The notes: generated from the sequence alone by a model not told the origin. A stretch of 64,000 nucleotides of DNA from Kordia periserrulae (GCF_003054265.1 NZ_QBKT01000001.1:186001-250000); one strand, 5' to 3'. Counted from the first letter of the stretch, positions 50,881-60,097 are shown. Numbers and translations: made by a program.

Positions 50881-51123
50881 ATGAAAAAATTAAAACTAAA
50901 CGAATCAAAACTAAAGCTTCACAAAGAAAAAATTACGAAGCTTAACGCGAAAGAAAATCTACAAATTAAAGGTGGTGCGACAGATTGGCCAGATACTGCA
51001 AAATACTGCGAGCCAATTCGTATTACACAAGGAGATTGTGACATTCCAACTATCGGTCACGATGACGGACCAAATTGTTTAAGTGCTACTGATTGGGGAT
51101 GGTGCTGGTGTCATGGAATTTAA
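50881..51123 (+). CDS. Lanthipeptide-like precursor peptide 1
   Basis: 80 residues. Leader MKKLKLNESKLKLHKEKITKLN...IKGG resembles Bacteroidota class I lanthipeptide leaders and ends in a Gly-Gly cleavage site at residues 31-32. The core has five Cys and several Thr/Ser: CEPIRITQGDCDIPTIGHD, then DGPNCLSATDWGWCWCHGI. The last about 34 residues are nearly identical to those of precursor 2. The gene has its own promoter, leader element and terminator. A LanC cyclase gene lies 480 bp downstream; no dehydratase is in the window. The mature structure cannot be predicted. Confidence 0.85.
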   Translation: MKKLKLNESKLKLHKEKITKLNAKENLQIKGGATDWPDTAKYCEPIRITQGDCDIPTIGHDDGPNCLSATDWGWCWCHGI

Positions 51124-51152
51124 TATATAATTCCAAAAGCATTCTATATAAC

Positions 51153-51191
51153 AGCATGGACGTTTTTACAAACGACCATGCTATTTTTTTT
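51153..51191 (+). terminator. Terminator after precursor gene 1
   Basis: Stem agcatggacgttt / aaacgaccatgct (one internal mismatch), TTAC loop, T-run. Confidence 0.9.
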
Positions 51192-51216
51192 GCTAAAAAA
51201 TTTTGTCATATATTTA
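51189..51216 (+). promoter_or_regulatory. Promoter of precursor gene 2
   Basis: TTTG at 51189-51192 (inside the terminator T-run), a 16-bp spacer, TATATTTA at 51209-51216. The spacer is short, so confidence is moderate. Confidence 0.4.
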
Positions 51217-51225
51217 ATAACGAAA

Positions 51226-51260
51226 ACTTAGTGCGGTCACCGAAAAGCATATAGAGTAGG
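51226..51260 (+). promoter_or_regulatory. Conserved leader element, copy 2
   Basis: aacttagtgcgg, tca, then ccgaaaagcatatagagtag, matching copy 1 at 50821-50857 except the loop and one indel. Confidence 0.6.
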
Positions 51261-51282
51261 TATTATTAACTTTCACAAAATC

Positions 51283-51525
51283 ATGAAAAAATTAAAAATT
51301 AACGAATCCAAACTGAAGTTGCACAAAGAGAAAATTTCTAAATTTAGTGACGACATGTACAATCAAGTTAAAGGTGGAGCTTCTGACGGACCAACTACCT
51401 GCCAAGTATGCCCTGTGGGTAAAATTACGGAAGGAGATTGTGATATTCCAACCATCGGTCATGATGATGGACCGTATTGTTTAAGTGCTACCGATTGGGG
51501 ATGGTGCTGGTGTCATGGAATTTAA
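51283..51525 (+). CDS. Lanthipeptide-like precursor peptide 2
   Basis: 80 residues, paralogue of precursor 1. The leader MKKLKINESKLKLHKEKISKF ends in VKGG at residue 32. The core has six Cys (TTCQVCPVG, EGDCDIPTIGHD, DGPYCLSATDWGWCWCHGI). The variable N-terminal core part differs from precursor 1, while ITxGDCDIPTIGHD and the W/C-rich end are conserved, with most DNA differences there being silent. This indicates purifying selection on the mature peptide. Own promoter, leader element and terminator (51556-51590). Confidence 0.85.
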   Translation: MKKLKINESKLKLHKEKISKFSDDMYNQVKGGASDGPTTCQVCPVGKITEGDCDIPTIGHDDGPYCLSATDWGWCWCHGI

Positions 51526-51555
51526 TATTCAGAAAATATATTTTTAATGTAAACA

Positions 51556-51590
51556 ATGGCGATTCGTAAAAGAATCGCCATATTTATTGT
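51556..51590 (+). terminator. Terminator after precursor gene 2
   Basis: Stem atggcgattc / gaatcgccat with a gtaaaa loop, then an AT-rich tail. It separates the precursors from lanC, although read-through could supply lanC. Confidence 0.75.
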
Positions 51591-51604
51591 TACTCTCAAT
51601 TATC

Positions 51605-52843
51605 ATGTCGTACAAAATTCATTCAAAAAATCCTCTTTACCAACCATCCAAGCAACTTTTAGAACAATTATTTCACATCACTTCAACTGCGAAACCGTCA
51701 GGTGATACCATATTATTTGATTTGGGAATTATTGTGTTTACGGCGATGTATCATCATCATTTTGGAAATGAACAAAGCAAAATTGCTCTCGAAGATCAAG
51801 TTGAAACTTTTGAAGAAGCACTCAATAACTATGCAGTTGACAATCCTGCAAAGCAAACTTTGGTCAGTGGTTATTTGTCCTTCGGATTGGTGTATCATTT
51901 TCTCAAGAAATATGCAAAAATGGAAGCATCGCCTTATTTTGAAGAAAACTTGGATGACATTGCTTTTGCAGCTTTGGAATTTCAGCTAGACATTGGCAAT
52001 TTGGATTTTTTATACGGAGCTACGGGAATTCTGCATTACATGCTTCGATATACAAAAGACAAAAATATAGTAAACAAAGCCATTTCACTATACCTTACAC
52101 ATTTACAAAAAACAAAACTCCATTTAAAAGGCGGCATTGCTTGGGAAGACTATTATTTTAGACATCGAGAAGATAAGATTGGTATCAATTTAGGACTTGC
52201 ACATGGTGTTCCAGGAATTTTAAAGGTCTTATTGTCTATTTACGCATACGCAGAACATGCACAACAAAAAGATGGTATTAAAAAAATCATTCAAGGCGTC
52301 GTTTCCTTTTTGAAAAATGTAGTGTTTAAACAACATGAAATTGCATATTCCTATTTTTACATTCCCGATGTAGAACAAGATAGTTCCACTGTCGACACAC
52401 GATTGGGTTGGTGTTATGGTGATTTGAGTAATGCATTGATTCTCTACCAAGCTGGAAAAATTATTGAAGATGATGCTATGATACAATTTGCCAATGAAAT
52501 TCTACAAAAAACATGCAAACGCAAATTACAAAGCAGTACTAAAATTAGAGACGCTGGACTTTGCCATGGAACTGTGGGTTTACAGCACATGTATCAAATA
52601 GCATACAACTACACACAAACAACAGATTTCCTTGATGCTTCTCAGCATTGGCTTCAAGAAACGTTTGAACAATGTAGTTCTTTTGTAAACGAAGGAGCGT
52701 ATAAAAAATTCAACCCTATTGAAAAAAAGTACGAAGTCGACAACGGCTTTTTAGAAGGTGCTGCAGGAATTGGACTGTCTTTAATCACGTTGCTAACAGG
52801 CGACAACAGCTGGAATGAATTGTTGCTTTTGAATGATGTGTGA
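51605..52843 (+). CDS. LanC-type lanthionine synthetase cyclase
   Basis: 412 residues from MSYKIHSKNPLYQ. LanC proteins form thioether rings by adding Cys to dehydrated Ser/Thr, using a zinc ion. The zinc ligands are visible: GWCYG (Cys270) and LCHG (Cys320, His321). The conserved GLAHGVPG (His200) and a matching FLYGATG (Asp134 just before) agree with the active-site set of NisC. So the cyclase looks intact. It has no dehydratase (LanB) beside it, which a class I lanthipeptide needs; the dehydratase must be elsewhere, or the peptides are processed in another way. A terminator follows at 52876. Confidence 0.92.
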   Translation: MSYKIHSKNPLYQPSKQLLEQLFHITSTAKPSGDTILFDLGIIVFTAMYHHHFGNEQSKIALEDQVETFEEALNNYAVDNPAKQTLVSGYLSFGLVYHFLKKYAKMEASPYFEENLDDIAFAALEFQLDIGNLDFLYGATGILHYMLRYTKDKNIVNKAISLYLTHLQKTKLHLKGGIAWEDYYFRHREDKIGINLGLAHGVPGILKVLLSIYAYAEHAQQKDGIKKIIQGVVSFLKNVVFKQHEIAYSYFYIPDVEQDSSTVDTRLGWCYGDLSNALILYQAGKIIEDDAMIQFANEILQKTCKRKLQSSTKIRDAGLCHGTVGLQHMYQIAYNYTQTTDFLDASQHWLQETFEQCSSFVNEGAYKKFNPIEKKYEVDNGFLEGAAGIGLSLITLLTGDNSWNELLLLNDV

Positions 52844-52875
52844 TGATATTCAAAGACGGGAGAGACATGATAAAT

Positions 52876-52907
52876 AAAAAAATCTACATAGATATGTAGA
52901 TTTTTTT
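52876..52907. terminator. Terminator after lanC
   Basis: Stem atctacata / tatgtagat flanked by an A-run and a T-run; can also act for tRNA-Arg on the minus strand. Confidence 0.7.
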
Positions 52908-52917
52908 GCTTGTGTAG

Positions 52918-52991
52918 TGACCCCGGCAGGATTCAAACCTGCAACCGCTGGAGCCGAAATCCAGTGCGCTATTCAGTTGCGCCACGAGGCC
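52918..52991 (-). tRNA. tRNA-Arg (anticodon TCG)
   Basis: 74 nt on the minus strand. Acceptor stem ggcctcg / cggggtc with A73, anticodon stem ctgga / tccag with loop tttcggc, so anticodon TCG (reads CGA). T arm gcagg tttgaat cctgc. No CCA is encoded. Confidence 0.93.
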
Positions 52992-52996
52992 ATTTT

Positions 52997-53049
52997 ATTC
53001 CCGAGAAATCGGGAATCCTTTTATTAAAAGTTCTGATTTCTCAGAACTT
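52997..53049. other. Two hairpins with GAAA tetraloops
   Basis: attcccga-gaaa-tcgggaat (52997-53016, plus sense) and aagttctga-tttc-tcagaactt (53028-53049, which reads as a GAAA loop on the minus strand). They lie between tRNA-Arg and the end of the YqeY gene; the second could end the YqeY transcript. Confidence 0.5.
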
Positions 53050-53057
53050 GTCTTTTC

Positions 53058-53507
53058 CTAATTCATCAACTTAGCCTTCACAATGGCGGAAATAGTTTTT
53101 CCATCCGCTTGTCCTGCCAATTCTTTGGAAACGATGCCCATCACTTTTCCCATGTCTTGCATTCCCGAAGCACCAATATTGTCAATGGTCATCACAACTA
53201 CTTTTTCTATTTCTTCCTCAGATAATTGTTCAGGTAAGAATTGCTCAATGATGGCAGCTTGTGCTAATTCAGGTTCCGCTAAATCTTCACGTCCTTGTTC
53301 GTTGAATATCGCTGCGCTGTCTTTGCGTTGCTTGACTAACTTTTGTAATAACTTAATTTCATCTGCTTCCGATAAATCGTCTCCTGCTCCACTTGTTTTG
53401 GCTAATAATAATTCCGATTTCACCGCTCGCAACGCTGCTAAAGCCGTTTGATCTTTTGCCTTCATCGCCGTTTTCATTGCCGTCATTATCTCTTGTTGTA
53501 ATCCCAT
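53058..53507 (-). CDS. GatB/YqeY domain protein
   Basis: 149 residues, the usual length of YqeY. Opening LQQEIMTAMKTAMKAKDQTALAALRAVKSELL, then EADEIKLLQKLVKQRKDSAAIFNEQGR, EQFLPEQLSEEEIE and DMGKVMGIVSKELAGQADGKTISAIVK. The domain is the tail module of the GatB amidotransferase and can bind tRNA-like molecules; the free-standing form has no established role. It follows ftsZ on the same strand at a 101-bp distance. Confidence 0.9.
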   Translation of the reverse strand: MGLQQEIMTAMKTAMKAKDQTALAALRAVKSELLLAKTSGAGDDLSEADEIKLLQKLVKQRKDSAAIFNEQGREDLAEPELAQAAIIEQFLPEQLSEEEIEKVVVMTIDNIGASGMQDMGKVMGIVSKELAGQADGKTISAIVKAKLMN

Positions 53508-53608
53508 GATTTCTTTTATTTTTTGAGAAGCGAAGATAAAAAATTAAACCCGAAAATAGAACAGCAATTTCCGGGTCTAAAAAACATATATAATAGTACT
53601 AAATCTAA

Positions 53609-55540
53609 TTAGTCAACGTTGTCGTGCAAAAAAGAATTATTACTTCTCAATTGCATATCATCATTGCTATCCGTTCCTAAACTGGTTCGGGAAGCATTGT
53701 TGCCAGTCGGTTTGTTTTCATCAAGTTCAATACCTGCACGCTTATATGCTGGTTGTTTTTCAATGTCGTCAATACGATTGGCAGTATTGTTGTTGAATTT
53801 ATAATTAAACTCTTTTAACTTTCGCTTTCGTTCGTCCGTTCTGCTTTTCAAACTCTCTTCTATCGTACTATTGAATGGATCAATTGCATCTTTAGCTGGA
53901 GTTTCTTCCATTGGACTTTCTACTATTTTCTTCTCAAAAACGATACCTTCTTCAGCTGCTTGAGGCGCCTTTTTTTCAGTAGCAGCATCTTCATCCATAT
54001 AATCGTCCAAACTATAACGCTTTACGCCTTTATCATTGACTTCCGTTACCGGAATTACCTCTACAGGATTGTTCACTTCCATAGATTTCACGTCGTCCGT
54101 CAAATCGAATTTCACCGTGTTTTCTTCCTGTGTTGCTTCTTCCGATGTTGCGTTTGCCAACGGCATGTCAAAAGTAAAAGAAATTTGGTTTTCATCCTCA
54201 ATTTTTGGTTGTGCTACCACAAATTCAGGGTCAGTTACCTCCATGTTTCTAATTTCATCTGTCAAATTGGTAATAATAAACTCCTCTTCCATCGAAGTTG
54301 CTTTTACTTCTTCGTACACCACAGCAATATTTTTGATCAGTTCCGTGGTCGGAATTAGATTCAATTCCGCAACATCATCAACCAAGGTATGACGAATCAC
54401 TTTTTCCGCTTTTGGCGTTTCCTCTTTTGGTTTTTGAGGAGTTTTTGGTGTAACTACTGAAGTTGATTTTGGTGTTAAATCTTGCACCGCTGGTTGTTCA
54501 TCTTCTAAGGTGTGAATAACTTTTTTAGATTCCGTATTCACGATTTCATCCTGCTGATCTACATCAAAACCTGTCGCAATAATCGTTACCGAAATTGCAT
54601 CTTCCAACGTTTCATCTTCTCCAACTCCCATGATGATATTGGCGCCGCCACCTGCTTCATTCTGAATGTGGTCGTTGATATCTCCAATTTCGTCAATGGT
54701 GATTTCTTCTGAACCAGAAACGATAAGCAACAGTACGTTTTTAGCTCCTGAAATTTTATTGTCATTTAATAATGGTGAATCCAAAGCTTTCATAATAGCT
54801 TCATTGGCTCTATTCGCCCCAGAAGCATTTGCCGATCCCATGATGGCAGTTCCACTATTTGATAACACAGTTTTCGCATCGCGCAAGTCAATATTTTGCG
54901 TGTAGTGATGCGTTATTACTTCTGCAATTCCTCTTGAAGCTGTTGATAATACTTCGTCTGCTTTTGAGAATCCTGCTTTGAAACCTAAGTTTCCATATAC
55001 TTCACGTAGTTTGTCATTGTTAATCACAATTAACGAATCTACATGCGCACGTAACTTTTCTACACCAATACGCGCTTGCGCATTACGCATTCTTCCTTCA
55101 AATTTAAAAGGAATGGTTACGATACCTACCGTCAATATATCTTTGTCCTTGGCTAATTTTGCAATGACTGGCGCTGCTCCTGTTCCTGTTCCACCGCCCA
55201 TTCCGGCAGTGATAAATACCATTTTGGTATTGGTATCGAGCATTAAACCGATATCTTCAATACTTTCCAAAGCCGCTTTTTCCCCAACTTCCGGATTGGC
55301 TCCTGCGCCAAGTCCTTCCGTAAGCGAAACCCCTAACTGAATTTTGTTAGGCACTGGACTGTTTTGTAAAGCCTGCGCATCTGTGTTACAAATGACAAAA
55401 TCTACGCCTTTTATTCCTTGATGGAACATGTGGTTGATGGCATTGCTTCCGCCACCACCTACACCGATCACTTTGATGACATTTGATTGATTTTTTGGTA
55501 AATCAAATGAAATGTTTCCGAATTCTGTGTTGCTACTCAT
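53609..55540 (-). CDS. ftsZ: Cell division protein FtsZ, long form
   Basis: 643 residues. Tubulin-like GTPase forming the division ring. GTPase domain (about 1-320): VIGVGGGGSNAINHM, the tubulin signature GGGTGTGAAPVIA, and the T7 loop with NIDLRDAK. The following about 300 residues are a low-complexity, acidic linker with Pro/Lys segments (TPKTPQKPKEETPKAEKV), well beyond the about 380-residue size of Escherichia coli FtsZ but usual in flavobacteria. The C-terminal end (DDMQLRSNNSFLHDNVD) should carry the partner-binding peptide. It is the last dcw gene here, 22 bp after ftsA. Confidence 0.97.
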   Translation of the reverse strand: MSSNTEFGNISFDLPKNQSNVIKVIGVGGGGSNAINHMFHQGIKGVDFVICNTDAQALQNSPVPNKIQLGVSLTEGLGAGANPEVGEKAALESIEDIGLMLDTNTKMVFITAGMGGGTGTGAAPVIAKLAKDKDILTVGIVTIPFKFEGRMRNAQARIGVEKLRAHVDSLIVINNDKLREVYGNLGFKAGFSKADEVLSTASRGIAEVITHHYTQNIDLRDAKTVLSNSGTAIMGSANASGANRANEAIMKALDSPLLNDNKISGAKNVLLLIVSGSEEITIDEIGDINDHIQNEAGGGANIIMGVGEDETLEDAISVTIIATGFDVDQQDEIVNTESKKVIHTLEDEQPAVQDLTPKSTSVVTPKTPQKPKEETPKAEKVIRHTLVDDVAELNLIPTTELIKNIAVVYEEVKATSMEEEFIITNLTDEIRNMEVTDPEFVVAQPKIEDENQISFTFDMPLANATSEEATQEENTVKFDLTDDVKSMEVNNPVEVIPVTEVNDKGVKRYSLDDYMDEDAATEKKAPQAAEEGIVFEKKIVESPMEETPAKDAIDPFNSTIEESLKSRTDERKRKLKEFNYKFNNNTANRIDDIEKQPAYKRAGIELDENKPTGNNASRTSLGTDSNDDMQLRSNNSFLHDNVD

Positions 55541-55562
55541 AATTCTTAAAACTGGTTTTTTA

Positions 55563-56918
55563 TTATTCTGCGTTATCTAAAAAATCTTTTAACTTATCGG
55601 CCCATTTTTCAAAAATCGACTTGCGTTCTTTTTTGGGTTCCGATGGTTTTGGGGCGCTATGTTCGGTTTGTGCTGAGTCATTGTCGATAGCATGTTCTGC
55701 TTCTGAGGTTGTTTCTGTAGGTGGTTCCACAACGTCTTCTTCAACGACTACTTTTGATTGGTTTTCAATGGCATTCATTACAAGTCCGACAGCCGTTGCG
55801 TACAACGGACTCGCCATGTCAGGATCAGAATCGCCCGCCAAATGTTCATTCGGGTAACCAATTCGTGTGTCCATGCCTGTAATGTATTCTACTAATTGCT
55901 TTAAGTGATTCAACTGACTTCCGCCACCTGTCAACACAATTCCTGCAATGAGTTTCTTTTTTTGTTCTTCATGTCCGTAATTCTTGATTTCTAAGTACGC
56001 CTGTTCTATGATTTCAACTACACGTGCATGAATGATTTTTGAGAGATTTTTTAAGGTAATCTCTTTTGGTTCTCTTCCTCGCAATCCTGGAATAGAGACA
56101 ATTTCGTTGTCTTTATTTTCCCCAGGCCACGCTGAACCAAATTTTATTTTGAGTAATTCCGCTTGTTTTTCAATGATAGAACACCCTTCTTTAATATCTT
56201 CCGTAATGACGTTTCCACCAAATGGAATGACTGCTGTATGGCGAATGATTCCGTCTTTGAAAATGGCTAAATCGGTAGTTCCACCTCCAATATCAATCAA
56301 CGCGACTCCTGCTTCTTTTTCTTCTTGACTTAATACCGCATTGGCTGAAGCTAAAGGCTCAAGCGTGATTCCTGCCAAGTCCAATCCGGAACTTTTGACA
56401 CAACGACCGATGTTTCGGATAGAAGATACTTGTCCGACCACTACATGAAAATTCGCTTCTAAGCGTCCGCCGTACATTCCAATCGGTTCTTTTATTTCGG
56501 CTTGTCCGTCTACTTTGTATTCTTGCGGAAGCACATGAATGATTTCTTCCCCAGGAAGCATCACTAGTTTATATACTTGATTGATTAACAAGTCAATATC
56601 AGCATCGTTGATGACTTCATCTGCGTTGGCACGCGTGATGTAATCGCTGTGTTGCAGACTGCGAATGTGTTGCCCTGCAATTCCCACCACCACTTCCGTA
56701 ATTTTAAAATCAGAATCGCTTTCTGCACCTTGCACAGCTTGTTGTATGGATTGAATGGTTTGTGTAATGTTATTTACGACACCACGATGCACACCAAGAC
56801 TCTTAGATTTTCCTACTCCAAGAATTTCGAGCTTTCCGTATTCATTTTTGCGCCCAATCATTGCCACAATTTTTGTGGTTCCTATGTCTAATCCTACTGC
56901 GATGTTGTTATTTTCCAT
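55563..56918 (-). CDS. ftsA: Cell division protein FtsA
   Basis: 451 residues, actin-like ATPase linking FtsZ to the membrane. Phosphate motifs VGLDIGTTKIVAMIG (start), LIDIGGGTTDLAIFKDG and GIVLTGGGSQLNHLKQL. The C-terminus ends in a short amphipathic helix (IFEKWADKLKDFLDN) that binds the membrane. An acidic linker (about 390-435) precedes it. Gap of 3 bp to ftsQ and 22 bp to ftsZ. Confidence 0.97.
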   Translation of the reverse strand: MENNNIAVGLDIGTTKIVAMIGRKNEYGKLEILGVGKSKSLGVHRGVVNNITQTIQSIQQAVQGAESDSDFKITEVVVGIAGQHIRSLQHSDYITRANADEVINDADIDLLINQVYKLVMLPGEEIIHVLPQEYKVDGQAEIKEPIGMYGGRLEANFHVVVGQVSSIRNIGRCVKSSGLDLAGITLEPLASANAVLSQEEKEAGVALIDIGGGTTDLAIFKDGIIRHTAVIPFGGNVITEDIKEGCSIIEKQAELLKIKFGSAWPGENKDNEIVSIPGLRGREPKEITLKNLSKIIHARVVEIIEQAYLEIKNYGHEEQKKKLIAGIVLTGGGSQLNHLKQLVEYITGMDTRIGYPNEHLAGDSDPDMASPLYATAVGLVMNAIENQSKVVVEEDVVEPPTETTSEAEHAIDNDSAQTEHSAPKPSEPKKERKSIFEKWADKLKDFLDNAE

Positions 56919-56921
56919 GAC

Positions 56922-57641
56922 TTATTTTTTGGTGCACACTACTTGATTGGTAAATTTTAAATCAACTTTTGCATAATTGTCCAGCGTTTGGTCTTTCATT
57001 GCTTTTTTGTAAAACGCTTTCAAATTATTCACCTTCTTCTCCATATTTTTTATGTTGCCAAACAGCACTACGAAATCATTCGTTCTTAGCTTCAGATTGA
57101 ATGTTTTGTTTTCGTTTTGAACAATGGCAATGACATTCTTTTTGAGAAAATCATCTTGTGCAATATAGGTTGCCAATGCGTACACATCATTCAGCTCTTT
57201 TTTGTCTACTTTCCCTTCCACAAATGGAACACGAGCAGCAGAAACTGTAGACAAAGGCATAGCTTTCCCTTCAGAATCGATGTAATAAGAGTTTTTTGTT
57301 GCGATACGTGCTATTGGTGTTCGCTGTTTTATTTTTGCACCAAGAGTACCATTTACAGACAGATACACTTCTGCATCCTGAATCATTTCATTTGCGCGCA
57401 AACGCTTCTCCAGAATATCCAAATCTAGTTGTTCTTTTCGTACGCTCGTAACCGTATCGTTATTTTGTATTAACAATTTATTAACCATCGCACGTGTGAT
57501 AAAAGCTTGTTCTCTGTCCAAAAATTTTATCTCAGGATTTTCAATGATACGCGCCGAATTTCTATTCGCCGAAAAGGCATATAGAAAGATTAATACTGCC
57601 GCAATAGCAATTCCTTTTATGAGATTCCAATTAATTTTCAA
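56922..57641 (-). CDS. ftsQ: Cell division protein FtsQ
   Basis: 239 residues. One N-terminal membrane segment (GIAIAAVLIFLYAFSAN), then a periplasmic POTRA-like part (FLDREQAFITRAMVNKLLIQ) and beta-rich domain (LGAKIKQRTPIARI, YYIDSEGKAMPL). It connects the early and late divisome. The start overlaps the end of murC by 11 bases. Confidence 0.9.
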   Translation of the reverse strand: MKINWNLIKGIAIAAVLIFLYAFSANRNSARIIENPEIKFLDREQAFITRAMVNKLLIQNNDTVTSVRKEQLDLDILEKRLRANEMIQDAEVYLSVNGTLGAKIKQRTPIARIATKNSYYIDSEGKAMPLSTVSAARVPFVEGKVDKKELNDVYALATYIAQDDFLKKNVIAIVQNENKTFNLKLRTNDFVVLFGNIKNMEKKVNNLKAFYKKAMKDQTLDNYAKVDLKFTNQVVCTKK

Positions 57642-58983
57642 CGGTTAATTTGTTTTTAATTTTTATCACTTCTTCTCCAATATCTCCAGCGCCTACAGTG
57701 AGCAATACATCAGTTGTTTTGCTAGAGATATAGTTGATTACAGCTTCTTTTGTAAGTAACTGTTTTTGGTCGTTGTTTATTTTATTGAGTAACCAACTTG
57801 CGTTGATTCCCGCAATAGGTTCTTCCCTTGCGGGATAGATTTCCAACAAAATGATTTCATCAAATTGTGACAGACTTTCCGCAAATTCATCTGCAAAATC
57901 TCTAGTTCTGCTGAATAAATGTGGCTGAAATATCGCTGTCACTTTTTTTTCAGGATACATTTCGCGTACTGCTTGATGCAAGGCATTGATTTCCGTTGGA
58001 TGATGCGCATAATCGTCTATAAACACAAAATCGTCTGTTTTTATTTGGTAGGAAAAACGACGTTTTACACCTTTAAAAGTTCCCAAAGCTTTGGCGAGGC
58101 GGTCGGTTGGGGATCCTATTGTTTCCGCCATCGCAAAAGCTACTAGACCGTTTAACAAGTTGTGTCGTCCCGGTAAATAAAATTGTACGTCTTCAATGAT
58201 TTTTGTCGGCGTTACAATATCAAACATATACGCACCATTTTGTATGCGTATGTTTTTTATGTGATAGTTGGATGTTTCTTTAAATCCATACGTAATTCCT
58301 TCTAAATTCAAATCTTCTTGCACAAAGAGTTTCCCGTTTGGTTTTATGCATTCCGTAAACGCTATAAACGATTCCTGCAAGGCTTCTTTTTCACCGTAAA
58401 TATCCAAATGATCAGCGTCCATCGATGTGATACAGGCAACATCTGGCGAAAGCTGTAAAAACGAACGGTCAAACTCGTCCGCTTCTACCACAGTGATTTT
58501 GTTTCCTTTTAGAATGAGGTTTGAGTTGTAATTTTCCGCAATTCCACCTAAAAAAGCCGTGACATTTACTTCAGAATCTGCTAATAAATGTCCTAAAATG
58601 CTAGATGTTGTGGTTTTTCCATGTGTTCCCGCAACGCCCAAGCAGAAGGTGTTTTTTGTGATTAAGCCTAAAATTTCTGCGCGTTTGTATATGTTGAATC
58701 CGTTGTTCCGGAAATGATTCAATTCTGTATGCGAACTTGGAATAGCAGGCGTATATACGATTATTGTGTTTTCTTTATTGAGAAATGCCGCTGGAATTTC
58801 AGCTACAGCATCTTTCGTTGAAACAGGAATTCCGAGTGCTTCTAAGGCATTTGTGATGTCTGTTTTTGTTTTGTCGTAACCTGCAACATTTTTGTCACTG
58901 AATTTAAAATAGCGCGCCAAAGCAGACATGCCGATGCCGCCAATACCTACAAAATAAACGTTATGTATGTTTTTTAAATTCAC
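57631..58983 (-). CDS. murC: UDP-N-acetylmuramate-L-alanine ligase
   Basis: 450 residues. Adds L-Ala to UDP-MurNAc, ATP-dependent, in the cytoplasm. N-terminal FVGIGGIGMSALA, ATP-binding GVAGTHGKTTTSSILGHLL, VVEADEFDRSFLQL, ITSMDADHLDIYG, and FIDDYAHHPTEINALHQA. All standard. Overlaps ftsQ by 11 bases; 4 bp after murG. Confidence 0.97.
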   Translation of the reverse strand: MNLKNIHNVYFVGIGGIGMSALARYFKFSDKNVAGYDKTKTDITNALEALGIPVSTKDAVAEIPAAFLNKENTIIVYTPAIPSSHTELNHFRNNGFNIYKRAEILGLITKNTFCLGVAGTHGKTTTSSILGHLLADSEVNVTAFLGGIAENYNSNLILKGNKITVVEADEFDRSFLQLSPDVACITSMDADHLDIYGEKEALQESFIAFTECIKPNGKLFVQEDLNLEGITYGFKETSNYHIKNIRIQNGAYMFDIVTPTKIIEDVQFYLPGRHNLLNGLVAFAMAETIGSPTDRLAKALGTFKGVKRRFSYQIKTDDFVFIDDYAHHPTEINALHQAVREMYPEKKVTAIFQPHLFSRTRDFADEFAESLSQFDEIILLEIYPAREEPIAGINASWLLNKINNDQKQLLTKEAVINYISSKTTDVLLTVGAGDIGEEVIKIKNKLTVEN

Positions 58984-58987
58984 TCTT

Positions 58988-60094
58988 TTACTTATTCAAT
59001 AATTTTTCTATTTCATTAACAATTCTTGCGGTCGCATCTGGTAATGCTAGTTTTTTGATGGCTGTTCCGTAATCTTGCTGCATTTTTTCAGAGTGTATCA
59101 ATTCTTTAAAACAGATTTCAAATTGCGCATCCAAGTCTTTTTCTCGAATGAGCATTCCGGCTTTTTGCTCTGTGATTGCCAGTGCATTTTTGGTTTGATG
59201 ATCTTCCGCAACATTGGGTGACGGAATGAAAATCACAGGTTTTCCAACGATGCATAATTCCGACACTGAACTCGCGCCCGCTCTTGAAATGATAACATCT
59301 GCAGCAGCATACGCCAAATCCATTTTATTGATGAATTTATGCACTTGTACTTGCGGTAATTCGTTGTGAACTTTGTACTGTTCGTAATAGAATTTTCCGC
59401 ATTGCCATATCAGTTGTACGTTTTGCTTTTTAAAGAAATCCAATTCCGCTTCAATGAGTTGATTGATTCTTCTTGCGCCTAAACTTCCACCTATAATTAG
59501 GACTGTTTTTACATCGCTTTTTAGCTTAAAAAAAGCTTGTGCTTCGACTCTTTTTCCATCTATTTCCAACAAATCTTGTCGTACAGGATTGCCTGTTTTG
59601 ATGATTTTTTCTTTGGGAAAATAGCGTTCCATGTGATCATACGCGACACATATTTTTTGCACTTGCTTCGCCAACCATTTGTTTGTTTTGCCTGCATAGG
59701 AGTTTTGCTCCTGTATCAACGCAGGTATTTTTTGTCCAGAAGCGACTTTGAGTAACGGTCCACTGGCAAATCCGCCTGTTCCAATGACTACATCTGGTTT
59801 GAATTTTTTGATAATTTTTCGAGATTTCAACAAACTACTCAATACTTTGAACGGAAACATCATGTTTTTGAGCGTGAGTTTTCGTTGCAATCCTGAAATC
59901 CACAATCCTTCGATGTTGTAACCCGCTTGCGGTACTTTTTCCATTTCCATTCGGTCTTGCGCGCCTACAAAGAGAAATTCTGCCGTTGGATATCGTTTTT
60001 TTAATTCGTTCGCAATCGCAATCGCTGGATAGATGTGTCCACCTGTTCCGCCACCTGATAGGATGATTTTATATGATTGCGTTTGTTTGCTCAT
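58988..60094 (-). CDS. murG: UDP-N-acetylglucosamine:lipid-I transferase
   Basis: 368 residues. Adds GlcNAc to lipid I to make lipid II on the inner face of the membrane. [18 protein letters not shown] at the start, [45 protein letters not shown]-like [16 protein letters not shown], and [24 protein letters not shown] with the GlcNAc-binding Glu. Upstream lies a heptad array (60098-60181). Confidence 0.96.
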   Translation of the reverse strand: MSKQTQSYKIILSGGGTGGHIYPAIAIANELKKRYPTAEFLFVGAQDRMEMEKVPQAGYNIEGLWISGLQRKLTLKNMMFPFKVLSSLLKSRKIIKKFKPDVVIGTGGFASGPLLKVASGQKIPALIQEQNSYAGKTNKWLAKQVQKICVAYDHMERYFPKEKIIKTGNPVRQDLLEIDGKRVEAQAFFKLKSDVKTVLIIGGSLGARRINQLIEAELDFFKKQNVQLIWQCGKFYYEQYKVHNELPQVQVHKFINKMDLAYAAADVIISRAGASSVSELCIVGKPVIFIPSPNVAEDHQTKNALAITEQKAGMLIREKDLDAQFEICFKELIHSEKMQQDYGTAIKKLALPDATARIVNEIEKLLNK

Positions 60095-60097
60095 TTT

